Origin: Kribbella sp. CA-293567
Lineage (GTDB): Bacteria; Actinomycetota; Actinomycetes; Propionibacteriales; Kribbellaceae
Length of the DNA: 64,000 bases
NCBI RefSeq assembly: GCF_027627575.1
Contig: NZ_CP114065.1
Span: 2,356,001-2,420,000 of the forward strand
Direction: 5' to 3'
The position numbers and the translations under genes were made by a program. The notes beneath the pieces were generated by a model that saw only the letters and a program-made list of their open reading frames with translations, had not been told where the DNA came from and did no database searches. Positions 16,602-25,999 of this stretch are shown here, piece after piece; within the stretch, counting starts at the first letter, position 1, and every line of letters begins with the position of its first letter.

Positions 16602-18839
16602 GTGACAGAAACTGTTGAAGCCTCCAGCGGAGCCGGTACCTCGGCCCCGGGCACCGACGCGACGGCTGCTGCCGGAACGCGGCGCCGCAAGTCCGGAGGC
16701 GGCCTCGAAGGCATGCTGCTCCCCGAGCTCAAGCAGCTCGCCGGGACGCTCGGCATCAAGGGCACCGGCGCGCTGCGCAAGGGCCAGCTGATCGAGGCGA
16801 TCAAGGCCAACCAGGCGAGTATCGGCTCGGGCGGTTCCCGTTCGCGGTCGAGCCAGCCGACCCTGGACGAGGCCGCCGCGGAGCCCGTTGCCGCCAAGGC
16901 CCAGCCGGCCGCCAAGGCCGAGCCCGCCCAGGACGCGCCGCAGCGCACCGGCAGCCGCCGGACCCGCGCCGCCGCCACCCAGAGCACCGCGGAGCCGGCC
17001 ACCCAGAACGGCGCCACCCCGGTGGCAGAGACGGCCCCGGCCGTGGCGCAGACCACCAGCCCGGTGGTCGAGGCTGCCGTGCAGGCGCCGGAGAGGACCC
17101 GCGAGCAGACCGACAACTCGCCGGCCGACAACTCCGACCGCGGCGACCGCAACGATCGTGGCGACCGCAACGAGGGCACCCGCGACCGCAATCGTGGCCG
17201 CGACAGCCAGCGCGACGGCCGTGACAACCAGGCCCGCGACAACCAGTCCCGCGACAACCAGCGCGACGGCCGCGACGCCCAGGCTCGCGACAACCAGTCC
17301 CGCGACAACCAGCGCGACGGTCGCGACAACCAGTCCCGCGACGGTGAGCAGAACCGCGGCGACGGCCAGCAGAACCGGGACGGCGGCCAGAACCGCGCCG
17401 ACCGGGACGCCAACCGCGACGGTCAGCAGAACCGCACCGATCGGGACGGCAACCGCGACAACCCCCGGGACCGGCAGAACCAGGCCGACCGTGGCGAGGA
17501 GGGCGAGGGCCGCCGCCGTCGCCGCCGGGGCCGCGACCGCGAGCGCGGTACCGGCGACCGCCCCACGAACGAGCGCAACGACCGCGGTGACCGCAACGAC
17601 CGCGGCCCCCGGGACAACCCGCGCAGCCGTGGCCGCAACGACCGGTTCGAGCCGGAGCCGACGATCAGCGAGGACGACGTCCTGGTCCCGGCCGCGGGCA
17701 TCCTCGACGTGCTCGACAACTACGCCTTCGTCCGGACCAGCGGCTACCTGCCCGGCCCGAACGACGTGTACGTCGCGCTGTCGATGGTCAAGCGCTACGG
17801 CCTGCGCAAGGGTGACGCGATCACCGGTGCGGTGAAGCAGCCGTCCGACGGCGAGCGCAAGGAGAAGTTCAACCCGCTGGTGCGGATCGACACCGTCAAC
17901 GGGTCGGACCCCGAGGTCGCCAAGCAGCGTCAGGACTTCAACAAGCTGACCCCGCTGTACGCGACCGAGCGGCTCCGGCTCGAGACCGAGTCGAACATCC
18001 TCACCACCCGGATCGTCGACATCGTCAGCCCGATCGGCAAGGGCCAGCGCGGCCTGATCGTCTCGCCGCCGAAGGCCGGCAAGACGATGGTGCTGCAGGC
18101 GCTGGCGAACGCGATCACCACGAACAACCCCGAAGTACACCTGATGGTCGTGCTGGTGGACGAGCGGCCCGAAGAGGTCACCGACATGCAGCGCACGGTC
18201 AAGGGTGAGGTCATCGCCTCCACCTTCGACCGGCCGGCCGACGACCACACCACGGTCGCGGAGCTGGCGATCGAGCGGGCCAAGCGGCTGGTCGAGCTGG
18301 GTCACGACGTGGTCGTGCTGCTGGACTCGATCACCCGGCTCGGCCGGGCGTACAACATCGCGGCCCCGGCCAGCGGCCGGATCCTGTCCGGTGGCGTCGA
18401 CTCGTCGGCGCTGTACCCGCCGAAGCGGTTCTTCGGCGCGGCCCGCAACATCGAGGACGGCGGTTCGCTGACCATCCTCGCGACGGCGCTGATCGAGACC
18501 GGCTCCAAGATGGACGAGGTCATCTTCGAGGAGTTCAAGGGCACCGGCAACATGGAGCTCCGGCTCCGCCGCGAGTTCGCCGACCGCCGGATCTTCCCGG
18601 CCATCGACGTGGTCGCCTCCGGTACCCGCCGCGAAGAGCTGCTGATGTCCAAGGACGAGACCGCCGTGGTCTGGAAGCTCCGCCGGGTGCTGTCCGCCCT
18701 GGACGGCCAGGCCGCGCTGGAACTGCTGATCGGCAAGCTCAAGGAGAGCAAGTCGAACATCGAGTTCCTGATGCAGGTCAACAAGACCACCCCGTCCACG
18801 GGCGGCGGCAACGGCCGCAGTACCGACGACGGCAGCTAG
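16602..18839 (+). CDS. rho: Transcription termination factor Rho with long disordered N-terminal insertion
   Basis: About 745 residues from the GTG at 16602, which has GGAAGGA 6-7 nt before it. Rho_N lies at residues about 35-65 ([20 protein letters not shown]). Residues about 75-355 are low complexity: first Ala/Pro-rich, then a stretch dominated by Arg, Asp, Asn, Gln and Gly. The RNA-binding cold-shock-like domain follows ([23 protein letters not shown]). The ATPase core has Walker A SPPKAGKT near 489 and [16 protein letters not shown]. Rho is the hexameric RNA translocase that ends transcription. The insertion is typical of actinobacterial Rho, which is larger than the 419-residue E. coli form, and may add RNA contacts. 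Confidence 0.97.
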   Translation: MTETVEASSGAGTSAPGTDATAAAGTRRRKSGGGLEGMLLPELKQLAGTLGIKGTGALRKGQLIEAIKANQASIGSGGSRSRSSQPTLDEAAAEPVAAKAQPAAKAEPAQDAPQRTGSRRTRAAATQSTAEPATQNGATPVAETAPAVAQTTSPVVEAAVQAPERTREQTDNSPADNSDRGDRNDRGDRNEGTRDRNRGRDSQRDGRDNQARDNQSRDNQRDGRDAQARDNQSRDNQRDGRDNQSRDGEQNRGDGQQNRDGGQNRADRDANRDGQQNRTDRDGNRDNPRDRQNQADRGEEGEGRRRRRRGRDRERGTGDRPTNERNDRGDRNDRGPRDNPRSRGRNDRFEPEPTISEDDVLVPAAGILDVLDNYAFVRTSGYLPGPNDVYVALSMVKRYGLRKGDAITGAVKQPSDGERKEKFNPLVRIDTVNGSDPEVAKQRQDFNKLTPLYATERLRLETESNILTTRIVDIVSPIGKGQRGLIVSPPKAGKTMVLQALANAITTNNPEVHLMVVLVDERPEEVTDMQRTVKGEVIASTFDRPADDHTTVAELAIERAKRLVELGHDVVVLLDSITRLGRAYNIAAPASGRILSGGVDSSALYPPKRFFGAARNIEDGGSLTILATALIETGSKMDEVIFEEFKGTGNMELRLRREFADRRIFPAIDVVASGTRREELLMSKDETAVVWKLRRVLSALDGQAALELLIGKLKESKSNIEFLMQVNKTTPSTGGGNGRSTDDGS
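17207..17352 (+). repeat. Internal tandem repeats in rho (12-bp and 51-bp periods)
   Basis: A 12-bp unit CGCGACAACCAG (Arg-Asp-Asn-Gln) recurs, and a 35-bp block is repeated identically at 17235-17269 and 17286-17320, a 51-bp period that is a multiple of 3. The reading frame is kept, so length variation would be tolerated. Confidence 0.85.
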
Positions 18840-18864
18840 ACCGCGGTACTCCTGAACTGCCTGG

Positions 18865-18888
18865 ATCGCCCCGGAATACCGGGGCGAT
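18865..18888 (+). terminator. Hairpin after rho
   Basis: A perfect 10-bp stem ATCGCCCCGG/CCGGGGCGAT with loop AATA begins 26 nt after the rho stop. No U-tract follows. It is likely the rho terminator. Confidence 0.65.
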
Positions 18889-18985
18889 TCGCGCGGTTGG
18901 GGGATCTGATGGCAAACTTGCCTGTTGGTTCCGGTTCACGTTCGCACCTGGCGGACGACCCGGAGCGCCAAACTCGAGGAGATCC

Positions 18986-19192
18986 ATGAAGAGCGACATC
19001 CACCCGAACTACGTGGCGACCAAGGTCACCTGCGCCTGCGGTGCCTCGTTCGACACGCACTCGACCGCCGAGAGTGGCTCCATCCACTCCGACGTGTGCT
19101 CGCAGTGCCACCCCTTCTACACCGGCAAGCAGAAGATTCTCGACACCGGTGGCCGCGTCGCCCGCTTCGAGAAGCGGTACGCCAAGAAGTAG
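18986..19192 (+). CDS. rpmE: 50S ribosomal protein L31 (zinc-binding, type A)
   Basis: 68 residues. Four cysteines at 16, 18, 38 and 41 (CAC and CSQCH) form the zinc site of the C+ paralog, and [18 protein letters not shown] is the family hallmark. GAGGAGA precedes the ATG. In bacteria with both forms, the zinc-free paralog replaces this one during zinc starvation under Zur control; no paralog is in the window. It is flanked by strong hairpins on both sides, so it is probably transcribed alone. Confidence 0.97.
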   Translation: MKSDIHPNYVATKVTCACGASFDTHSTAESGSIHSDVCSQCHPFYTGKQKILDTGGRVARFEKRYAKK

Positions 19193-19200
19193 CTGCTTTC

Positions 19201-19245
19201 CGGCGCCGGTCCAAGAGTCCCCCAGAGGATTCGGGACCGGCGCCG
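19201..19245 (+). terminator. Rho-independent-like terminator of rpmE
   Basis: A perfect 12-bp inverted repeat, CGGCGCCGGTCC at 19201-19212 and GGACCGGCGCCG at 19234-19245, with a 21-nt loop, 8 nt after the rpmE stop and followed by TTGCGTTGT. Confidence 0.75.
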
Positions 19246-19290
19246 TTGCGTTGTCCCGGAGATCTTGAGGCCCGAGGAAGGAGTGCGGAC

Positions 19291-20367
19291 ATGTTCGAAG
19301 CTGTACAGACGCTCAAGGCGGAGTACGCCGAGCTCGAGCGGCGGATGTCGGATCCCGAGCTGCACTCCGACCAGGCGGTGGCCCGTCAGGTCGGCAAGCG
19401 GTACGCCGCGCTGGCACCGGTGGTCCGCACCTACGACGAGTGGCTGCAGACCGCCGACGACATCGAGGCGGCCAAGGAGCTGGCGCACGAGGACGCGAGC
19501 TTCGCCGAGGAGGCGACCAGGCTCGAGCACCGGCGCGACGAACTGGCCGAGAAGCTGCAGGTGCTGCTGGTCCCGCGCGACCCGAGCGACGACAAGGACG
19601 CGATCCTCGAGATCAAGGCCGGTGAGGGCGGCGACGAGTCCGCGTTGTTCGCCGGCGACCTGCTGAAGATGTACCTGAAGTACGCCGAGTCGCAGAACTG
19701 GAAGACCGAGGTGCTCGACTCGGCCGAGTCCGATCTGGGCGGCTACAAGTCGATCACCGTCGCGGTGAAGGCCAAGGGCACGCCCGAGCCCGGCGAGGCG
19801 CCGTACGCGAAGCTGAAGTTCGAGGGTGGCGTGCACCGGGTCCAGCGGGTGCCGGTGACCGAGTCGCAGGGCCGGATCCACACCAGCGCGGCCGGCGTCC
19901 TGGTGCTGCCCGAGGCCGAGGACGTGGACGTCGAGATCGACCAGAACGACCTGCGGATCGACGTCTTCCGCTCCTCCGGTCCGGGCGGCCAGAGCGTCAA
20001 CACGACCGACTCCGCGGTCCGGATCACGCACCTCCCGACCGGCATCGTCGTTTCCATGCAGAACGAGAAGTCCCAGCTGCAGAACCGTGAGCAAGCCATG
20101 CGAGTACTGCGGTCCCGGCTGCTCGCCGCCGCCCAGGAGGCCGCCGACCAGGAGGCGTCCGACGCCCGGCGTTCGCAGATCCGCACGGTCGACCGCTCGG
20201 AGCGCGTCCGCACCTACAACTTCCCGGAGAACCGCTTCTCCGACCACCGGGTCGGCTACAAGGCGCACAACCTGGACCAGGTGCTCAACGGTGACATCGC
20301 CGCCGTGATCCAGGCCCTGACCGAAGCGGATCTCACCGCTCGCCTAGAGGCCGTCGACAGCCAGTGA
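19291..20367 (+). CDS. prfA: Peptide chain release factor 1
   Basis: 358 residues. It releases the nascent peptide at UAA and UAG. The stop-codon tripeptide is Pro188-Val-Thr190 in [17 protein letters not shown] (E. coli has PAT). The catalytic GGQ is at 232-234 in [17 protein letters not shown], whose Gln is the methylation target of PrmC. The ATG at 19291 has AAGGAG about 8 nt before it; an in-frame open region upstream runs through rpmE out of phase and is not used. The stop overlaps the prmC start as GTGA, coupling factor and modifying enzyme. Confidence 0.97.
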   Translation: MFEAVQTLKAEYAELERRMSDPELHSDQAVARQVGKRYAALAPVVRTYDEWLQTADDIEAAKELAHEDASFAEEATRLEHRRDELAEKLQVLLVPRDPSDDKDAILEIKAGEGGDESALFAGDLLKMYLKYAESQNWKTEVLDSAESDLGGYKSITVAVKAKGTPEPGEAPYAKLKFEGGVHRVQRVPVTESQGRIHTSAAGVLVLPEAEDVDVEIDQNDLRIDVFRSSGPGGQSVNTTDSAVRITHLPTGIVVSMQNEKSQLQNREQAMRVLRSRLLAAAQEAADQEASDARRSQIRTVDRSERVRTYNFPENRFSDHRVGYKAHNLDQVLNGDIAAVIQALTEADLTARLEAVDSQ

Positions 20368-21197
20368 GCGTCCGCACTCTGCTCGCCGAAGCCACCCACC
20401 AGCTGGCGGAGGCAGGTGTCGCCTCACCCGACTACGACGCCGCTGAGCTCCTTGCCCACGTCACCGGCGTACGCCGCATGCAGCTGGGCCTCGTAAAGCC
20501 CACAGCCGACCAGGAAGCGCAGTACGCCGCACTGCTGGCCCGTCGGGCCCAACGCGAGCCACTGCAGCACCTGACCGGTACTGCGGCCTTCCGCTACCGG
20601 GACCTGGCTGTCGGGCCAGGGGTCTTCGTGCCGCGGCCGGAGACCGAGGTGCTCGTGGGGTGGATTCTGGACAAGCTCGCCGACATCGAGAACCCGTTGG
20701 TGGTCGACCTCTGCAGCGGCTCGGGTGCGATCGCCGGAGCTGTCGCCACCGAGCGACCGGACAGCACTGTGCACGCAGTGGAGTTGTCGGCCGACGCCTG
20801 TGTCTGGGCTCGCCGCAACCTGGCCGGGACCGGTGCCACCCTCCACGAGGGCGACATCGACGGCTGCCTGCCGGAGTTGGACGGGCAGATCGACGCAGTC
20901 ATCTCCAACCCGCCGTACATTCCGTTGACCGCGTGGGAGTCCGTCACGGCCGAAGTACGGGACCACGACCCGGCACTCGCGCTGTGGTCGGGCGATGACG
21001 GCCTGGACGAGATCAAGATCGTAGCGGCCACGGCCGGCCGGCTGCTCAAGCCCGGTGGCTGGTTCGGCTGCGAGCACGCCGACGTACAGGGGGAGTCCGC
21101 GCCGGCGGTGTTCGCCTCGACAGGGCTCTTCACCGAGGTCCGCGACCAGCTGGACCTGGCCGGCCGCCATCGCTTCGCCACCGGCCGCCGGGTCTGA
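20364..21197 (+). CDS. prmC: Release factor glutamine methyltransferase PrmC
   Basis: 277 residues. It transfers a methyl group from SAM to the GGQ glutamine of release factors. The N-terminal helical substrate domain occupies residues 1-80. The SAM motif I is [12 protein letters not shown] (113-124), and the catalytic NPPY is at 182-185. Full length. It starts at a GTG overlapping the prfA stop. The convergent lipoprotein gene begins right after it, with the two stops adjacent at 21197/21198. Confidence 0.95.
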   Translation: MSVRTLLAEATHQLAEAGVASPDYDAAELLAHVTGVRRMQLGLVKPTADQEAQYAALLARRAQREPLQHLTGTAAFRYRDLAVGPGVFVPRPETEVLVGWILDKLADIENPLVVDLCSGSGAIAGAVATERPDSTVHAVELSADACVWARRNLAGTGATLHEGDIDGCLPELDGQIDAVISNPPYIPLTAWESVTAEVRDHDPALALWSGDDGLDEIKIVAATAGRLLKPGGWFGCEHADVQGESAPAVFASTGLFTEVRDQLDLAGRHRFATGRRV

Positions 21198-22226
21198 CTA
21201 CTCGTAGACCACGAACTCCGGGCGGGGTTTGAGCGCCATCACCTCGGCGGGCGTCATCAGCGGCCCGTGCCGGGTGTCTTCCTGGTAGAAGAGCTTGAAG
21301 CCCCCGTGCACGCCGGGTGCCATCCCTGGCGTCAGCTTGCGCCAGGTGGACTCCTTGGCCGAGCGGCTGCCGATGCCGTCGACCGACTTGATCACGGCAA
21401 CTCCCGGGTGCTGCTTCAGCGCCTTCTCGTTGCTGACGATCCGCGCCGACAACTGATGGAAGACGAACGCCTTCTCCGGCAGATCGTGCTCGGCGACCAG
21501 ACCTGACAGGTACTGCGCGATGCTGTCCAGCTCGGCGCCGGTCGTTCGCCCGAACACCTTGCCCGGCACCTGACCGGGCCCGACGGCCCACTCCGGGTCG
21601 TAGGCGAGCCCGACGTCAGGCTCCTTCAGCCAGCGCTCCTGCCGTTTCACCTCGTCGAGGATCTTCGCCCGGCCCGGCTGGATGTCCAGCAGCAGCAGCA
21701 TCTTGTGCGCGCGGGCGACCTCGAGATAGTCGGCGATCTTCTCGTCGGAGATCCGGTTGCGGTACTTGCCGTCCTTGCCCGGACTGCCGTTGGCGACCAC
21801 CACGATGAGTTCGAGCACAGGCAGTGGGGTCCGGCCGACCGCATAGGCCTTGGCGAGCTTCTCCAGCTTGTCCGCCTTGGCGTCCAGGTCCTTGTCCAGC
21901 GGCCCGAGCGCGGGCGAGCCCGGCAGGCCGACGTACCCGACGAGCTGGTACTTCGGAAAGAGCTGCCGCCCGCCGCGGGGGAGATCGCCATCGGCCACGG
22001 GAGCGGGCGCCGGGCTGGTCCCCGACGCGGACGGCTTGGCGACGGTCTGGCTCGGCGGCGTCGAACCCGCCTCGGCCCGGTCGTCGCTCTTGCCCTCACT
22101 ACAGCCCGCCGCCACCAGCAGCATCGAACTCAGAAGCACCACAGCCGTCGTACGCACCGGACCAGACAACCATGCCGTCCCACCAAACCCACGCGGAGGC
22201 GTGTCACGCCTGGGCGACGTACTCAT
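21198..22226 (-). CDS. Putative lipoprotein with TIM-barrel-like domain
   Basis: About 342 residues if started at the ATG at 22226 (GGAG 5 nt upstream, overlapping the add 3' end by 23 nt). A GTG at 22157 would give a more usual short signal. The hydrophobic stretch VVLLSSMLLVAAGC carries a lipobox. After a Ser/Pro/Ala linker comes a conserved domain: LVGYVGLPGSPALGPL, VLELIVVVANGSPG, MLLLLDIQPGRA, VGLAYDPEWAVGPGQVPG and GFKLFYQEDTRHGP. Regular strand-helix spacing and the DPEW motif suggest a TIM barrel, perhaps glycoside-hydrolase-like, but I know no tested member. It is likely co-transcribed with the adenosine deaminase gene. Confidence 0.75.
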   Translation of the reverse strand: MSTSPRRDTPPRGFGGTAWLSGPVRTTAVVLLSSMLLVAAGCSEGKSDDRAEAGSTPPSQTVAKPSASGTSPAPAPVADGDLPRGGRQLFPKYQLVGYVGLPGSPALGPLDKDLDAKADKLEKLAKAYAVGRTPLPVLELIVVVANGSPGKDGKYRNRISDEKIADYLEVARAHKMLLLLDIQPGRAKILDEVKRQERWLKEPDVGLAYDPEWAVGPGQVPGKVFGRTTGAELDSIAQYLSGLVAEHDLPEKAFVFHQLSARIVSNEKALKQHPGVAVIKSVDGIGSRSAKESTWRKLTPGMAPGVHGGFKLFYQEDTRHGPLMTPAEVMALKPRPEFVVYE

Positions 22227-23220
22227 CGATCTCCGCGAGCAGTGCGGTCTTCGTGCCGTCATCGGCGAAGGACACCTCGACGGCGGTACGGGCCAGGTCG
22301 GCCGCGCCCTGGTTGTCGAGGTTCAGCAGGTCGGCGGCGACGGCGTACTCGCTGACCAGGTCGGTGCCGAACATCGGCGGGTCGTCGGAGTTGATGGTGA
22401 CCACCAGGCCGGCCTCGACCATCCCGCGCAGCGGGTGTTCGTCGTACGACGCGACCACGCGGGTGGCCAGGTTGGAGGTCGGGCTGACCTCGAGCGGGAT
22501 CCGGTGCTCACCCAGGTGGTCGACCAGCGCCGGGTCCTGCAGGGCGGAGGTGCCGTGACCGATCCGCTCGGCCTTCAGCACCCGCAGCGCGTCCCAGATG
22601 GTCTCCGGGCCGGTGGTCTCGCCCGCGTGCGGCACGCTGTGCAGCCCGGCCGCGCGGGCAGCATCGAAGTACGGGGCGAACTGCGGCCGCGGTACGCCGA
22701 TCTCCGGGCCGCCGAGGCCGAAGCCGACCAGACCCTCGGGGCGGAGCTCGGTCGCGATCCGCAGCGTCTCGGCGGCAGCGGGCAGACCGGACTCGCCGGG
22801 GATGTCGAAGATCCAGCGCAGGACCACGCCGAGCTCCTTCTCCGCCGCGGTCCGGGCGTCCTCGATCGCCTCGCAGAACGCCTCCGGCGCGACTCCGCGC
22901 AGTACCGACGTGTACGGCGTGACGGTGAGCTCGCAGTACCGGATGTTCTGGCCGGCCATCTCGCGGGCGACCTCGTAGGTCAGCAGCCGGACGTCCTCGG
23001 GCGTGCTGATCAGGTCGACCACGGACAGGTAGATCTCGATGAACTTGGCGAAGTCGGTGAAGACGAAGTACTCCGCGAGCGCGGCGGCATCGGCCGGAAC
23101 CCGGGTCCCGGGGTGCCTGGCGGCGAGCTCGGCGACGATCCGCGGCGAGGCCGAACCGACGTGGTGGACATGCAGTTCGGCCTTCGGCAGGCCGGCCAGG
23201 AACTCACGCGTCACAGTCAT
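22204..23220 (-). CDS. add: Adenosine deaminase
   Basis: 338 residues from the ATG at 23220. It hydrolyses adenosine to inosine. The zinc ligands are His17 and His19 (AELHVHHVGS); GLHSVPHAGE supplies a third His and the catalytic Glu, and VTINSDDPPMFG the last Asp pair. The N-terminal HVHHVGSASP replaces the usual HVHLDG, marking a distinct actinobacterial subgroup. A TAAGAT hexamer 7 nt before the ATG suggests a leaderless mRNA. The open frame continues 27 codons upstream, but that part has no family similarity. Confidence 0.9.
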   Translation of the reverse strand: MTVTREFLAGLPKAELHVHHVGSASPRIVAELAARHPGTRVPADAAALAEYFVFTDFAKFIEIYLSVVDLISTPEDVRLLTYEVAREMAGQNIRYCELTVTPYTSVLRGVAPEAFCEAIEDARTAAEKELGVVLRWIFDIPGESGLPAAAETLRIATELRPEGLVGFGLGGPEIGVPRPQFAPYFDAARAAGLHSVPHAGETTGPETIWDALRVLKAERIGHGTSALQDPALVDHLGEHRIPLEVSPTSNLATRVVASYDEHPLRGMVEAGLVVTINSDDPPMFGTDLVSEYAVAADLLNLDNQGAADLARTAVEVSFADDGTKTALLAEIDEYVAQA

Positions 23221-23227
23221 GGCGGGG

Positions 23228-23233
23228 ATCTTA
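23228..23233 (-). promoter_or_regulatory. Candidate -10 element of add
   Basis: The reverse strand reads TAAGAT with a 7-nt gap to the add ATG. Confidence 0.45.
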
Positions 23234-23330
23234 TGCACGCCCACCGGTACCGCGCCGGGAAGCTGACAATCGATTGTCAGAAGTGCGCTGCGTGAACCCA
23301 AGTGGAGCGCGGAGGCCCGTTGGTGACACG

Positions 23331-24086
23331 ATGCACCCCGTGAGCGAGCGCTTTGACTTCACCGGTGACGAGTTGGCGCCGGCCTACCGCGCGGCCGTGG
23401 ACGCGATCGAGGCGGGCGACCTGGTCGTGCTGCCGACCGACACGGTCTACGGGATTGCCGCCGACGCCTTCAAGGCCGACGCCGTCCAGCGGCTGCTGGA
23501 CGCCAAGGGTCGTGGCCGCGACATGCCGCCCCCGGTACTGATTTCGGTGGTCGAGTCGCTGGACGCGCTGGCGACCGACGTACCGGATGCCGGACGGAAG
23601 CTGTGCGAGGCGTTCTGGCCGGGTCCGCTGACGGTGATCTGCCACGCGCAGGGATCGCTGATGTGGGACCTGGGGGACACCCAGGGAACCGTCGCGCTGC
23701 GGGTGCCCGACCACGAGAACACCCGCGAGCTGCTGTCGCGCACGGGACCGCTGGCCGTGAGCTCCGCCAACCTGAGCGGTCAGCCGGCGGCGCTGGACGT
23801 GTACGACGCCGAGGAGCAGTTGCTGGACACCGTGGCCGTCTACCTCGACGGTGGCGCGGTGGACGGCGGCGAGCCGTCGACGATCGTCGACCTGACCGGC
23901 GACTTCCCGCACATCGTCCGGATCGGCGCTCTGTCGGTGCGGCAGATCCGCGACGTCGTGCCCGAGGCGACCACGGACGACGAGCCAACCGAAGTCGCAC
24001 CCGAGGCGTCAGAGGAAGAGACGAAGAAGGACGACGAGCCCACCGCGAAGCAGGAGAAGGCGACCGATGTGAGGCCTGCGGACTAG
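23331..24086 (+). CDS. L-threonylcarbamoyladenylate synthase (Sua5/YrdC/YwlC)
   Basis: About 251 residues from the ATG at 23331 (a GTG at 23340 is an alternative). It makes threonylcarbamoyl-AMP for the t6A37 modification of ANN-decoding tRNAs. The YrdC fold is shown by GDLVVLPTDTVYGIAADAF, LLDAKGRGRDMPPPVLI, FWPGPLTVI and GPLAVSSANLSGQPAA. After the domain ends near residue 205 there is an acidic Glu/Lys/Asp/Thr tail of about 40 residues, not part of the fold. Neighbours match the mycobacterial order (prmC, this gene, wecA, atp). Its stop shares a base with the start of the next gene. Confidence 0.93.
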   Translation: MHPVSERFDFTGDELAPAYRAAVDAIEAGDLVVLPTDTVYGIAADAFKADAVQRLLDAKGRGRDMPPPVLISVVESLDALATDVPDAGRKLCEAFWPGPLTVICHAQGSLMWDLGDTQGTVALRVPDHENTRELLSRTGPLAVSSANLSGQPAALDVYDAEEQLLDTVAVYLDGGAVDGGEPSTIVDLTGDFPHIVRIGALSVRQIRDVVPEATTDDEPTEVAPEASEEETKKDDEPTAKQEKATDVRPAD

Positions 24087-25204
24087 TGCGCGAGTATCTG
24101 CTGGTCCTGTTCGTGGCGATGGCCACGACCTTCCTGCTGACCGGTGTGGCCCGGCAGATCGCCCTGCGGTACGGCGCCGTCGCCAAGGTCCGGACCCGGG
24201 ACGTGCACAAGGTCCCGATCCCGTACTTCGGCGGCGTCTCGATCCTGGCCGGCCTGATCGCCGGCTTCGCGGTCGCCTCCAACCTGCCCTTCCTCGGCGA
24301 CAGCCTGCAGGTCGCCCACGACGCCCGCGCGATCCTGGTCGGCGGGGTGGTGATCTGCGCCGTCGGCGTGATCGACGACCTGTACGAACTGGACGCGATC
24401 ACCAAGCTGGCCGGTCAGGTGCTGGCCGTCGGCGTGATGGTTGTCCAGGGCATCCAGCTGTACTGGCTGCCGCTGCCCGGCGGCATCTTCTCGCCGCCAC
24501 CGGCCCAGCTCGCCGTACTGACCGCGGGCATCCTGCTGGTCTCCACCAACGCGGTGAACTTCGTCGACGGCCTGGACGGTCTGGCCGCCGGCGTCACCGC
24601 GATCGGCGCCGGCGCCTTCTTCACCTACTCCTACCTGCTGAACGTCGAGCAGAACCTCGACCGGGCCACCACCTCGACGCTGATCACGGTCGCGCTGGCC
24701 GGCGCCTGCCTGGGCTTCCTGCCGCACAACTTCTTTCCAGCAAGGGTTTTCATGGGCGACTCGGGCGCCCTGCTGATCGGATTGATGCTGGCCGCGTCGA
24801 CGATCAGCCTGACCGGTCAGATGGACCCCAACGCCGTTCCGTACGAGGTCGGTGGCTCCAGCCTGCTGCCCGCGCTGCTCCCGCTGATCCTGCCGATCGC
24901 GGTGCTGGCGATCCCGGCGCTCGACCTGACGATGGCCTACGTCCGCCGGACGAAGGCCGGCCGTTCGCCGTTCGCGGCCGACAAGCTGCACCTCCACCAC
25001 CGGCTGATGCAACGCGGCCACTCGCACCGTCGCGCGGTCCTGCTGATGTACCTGTGGACGTTCCTGATCTCGTTCGGCGTGGTGGTCCTCGGGCTGCAAC
25101 TGAAGTGGTGGACGGCCCTGCTCGTGCTCGCGGTCGCGGTCACCGCCATCCTGCTCACCACCGGCCTGCCCCGGCGCGCCGGACGGACCCTCTCGAAGGT
25201 CTGA
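24086..25204 (+). CDS. wecA: WecA/Rfe-type undecaprenyl(decaprenyl)-phosphate GlcNAc-1-phosphate transferase
   Basis: 372 residues, about 10-11 transmembrane helices. It transfers a sugar-1-phosphate from a UDP-sugar to a polyprenyl phosphate, the first step of linker or teichoic/arabinogalactan-type polymer synthesis. Family marks are VIDDLYELD (Asp-Asp), NAVNFVDGLDGLAAG, RVFMGDSGALLIG and the terminal cytoplasmic KLHLHHRLMQRGHSH, whose HLHH pattern separates WecA/TagO from MraY. The GTG start overlaps the preceding TAG by one base. It is the positional counterpart of M. tuberculosis rfe. Confidence 0.93.
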   Translation: MREYLLVLFVAMATTFLLTGVARQIALRYGAVAKVRTRDVHKVPIPYFGGVSILAGLIAGFAVASNLPFLGDSLQVAHDARAILVGGVVICAVGVIDDLYELDAITKLAGQVLAVGVMVVQGIQLYWLPLPGGIFSPPPAQLAVLTAGILLVSTNAVNFVDGLDGLAAGVTAIGAGAFFTYSYLLNVEQNLDRATTSTLITVALAGACLGFLPHNFFPARVFMGDSGALLIGLMLAASTISLTGQMDPNAVPYEVGGSSLLPALLPLILPIAVLAIPALDLTMAYVRRTKAGRSPFAADKLHLHHRLMQRGHSHRRAVLLMYLWTFLISFGVVVLGLQLKWWTALLVLAVAVTAILLTTGLPRRAGRTLSKV

Positions 25205-25285
25205 CGGACGCCTGACGGGGACCAGACCAGTGGGCCTCCTGGCCTACCGATAGGGTGTGCGTGTACAGCGGCAGGGATGCTCGTT

Positions 25286-25315
25286 TTGCTGACGTGACAG
25301 ACTTTGTGCTAGTTT
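25286..25315 (+). promoter_or_regulatory. Candidate promoter of the atp operon
   Basis: TTGCTG (25286-25291) and TAGTTT (25310-25315) with an 18-nt spacer, in an AT-rich patch of the 204-bp gap between wecA and the first atp accessory gene. Nothing else gene-like is seen in this gap. Confidence 0.5.
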
Positions 25316-25408
25316 TCACAAGCACCAGCAGGAACAGCTTCACCCTGACCCCGCCCACCAGACGACCGAGGGCAGCAATCCCGGTCGCCAGCAGGACGGA
25401 ACCACCAG

Positions 25409-25873
25409 ATGGCTCCCCAGGCAAGCCCCCCGAGCGAAGCCGGTCAAGCGACCAGGCACCCGGCTCTGGCGATGTTGCGCGGCGCTCTCGTGGCCGGCGT
25501 CGTCGTAGGGCTCAACGCGGCGGCGGTCTCGGTGGTGGCTGCCGGTCTCAAGGGCCTGTGGGGTGCCCTGCTGGGCCTGCTGATGGTGATCATCTTCTCC
25601 GGCGCCGGTCTGCTGGCGCTGCACCTGGCCCGGCACGCCTCGCCCACCCTGCAGTTGGCCGTGGCGATGGGCTCGTACACCGGCCGGATCGCCGTCTTCG
25701 GCGGTCTGCTGATCATTGCCCTCAGCTCCGACAGCCTCGCCGCGAACGTCAACCTGACCACGCTGGGAGTCAGTGCGATCCTCGTGGTGATGGGCTGGAT
25801 GGCCGGCGAGATCTGGGCCTGGTCGCGGCTGCGGGTCCCGATCTACGATCTTGACCACGAGGTGAACACGTGA
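25409..25873 (+). CDS. ATP synthase accessory protein, AtpI/Rv1303-like
   Basis: A 154-residue membrane protein with four hydrophobic segments (about 25-48, 53-75, 85-105, 118-138) and no charged catalytic motifs. It stands between wecA and atpB, the place of Rv1303 in M. tuberculosis, and has the size and topology of the ATP synthase subunit I family, thought to help c-ring assembly or magnesium supply. Sequence marks are weak (NAAAVSVVAAGLKGLWGALLG, RIAVFGGLLIIALSS), so the call depends partly on position. A second, shorter atpI-like gene follows. Confidence 0.75.
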   Translation: MAPQASPPSEAGQATRHPALAMLRGALVAGVVVGLNAAAVSVVAAGLKGLWGALLGLLMVIIFSGAGLLALHLARHASPTLQLAVAMGSYTGRIAVFGGLLIIALSSDSLAANVNLTTLGVSAILVVMGWMAGEIWAWSRLRVPIYDLDHEVNT

Positions 25874-25999
25874 GCACGCTGCGTGACACCACCAGTGGCC
25901 GTCTTCCCGGCCTGATCGAGGGTGTGGTGAACCGCACTGCGCCCTCCGCCCGGGCCGATGTGACCCGGCGTGTCGCCGACTGGTACCTTTCGGGTGCCA

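Noticed and set aside
17207..17352. The repeated units in rho as a possible CRISPR array or mobile repeat.
   Set aside because: They are in-frame coding repeats without unique spacers of equal length and no cas gene is near.
20424..21170. A 248-codon frame antisense to prmC.
   Set aside because: It has no domain similarity, whereas the + strand shows the SAM motif and NPPY of PrmC.
25255..25854. A 199-codon frame starting at a GTG after a TAGGGT element, upstream of the atp accessory gene.
   Set aside because: Beyond about 60 codons it runs in another phase through the AtpI-like gene and becomes Arg/Gly-rich. The -10-like match alone does not support a gene.
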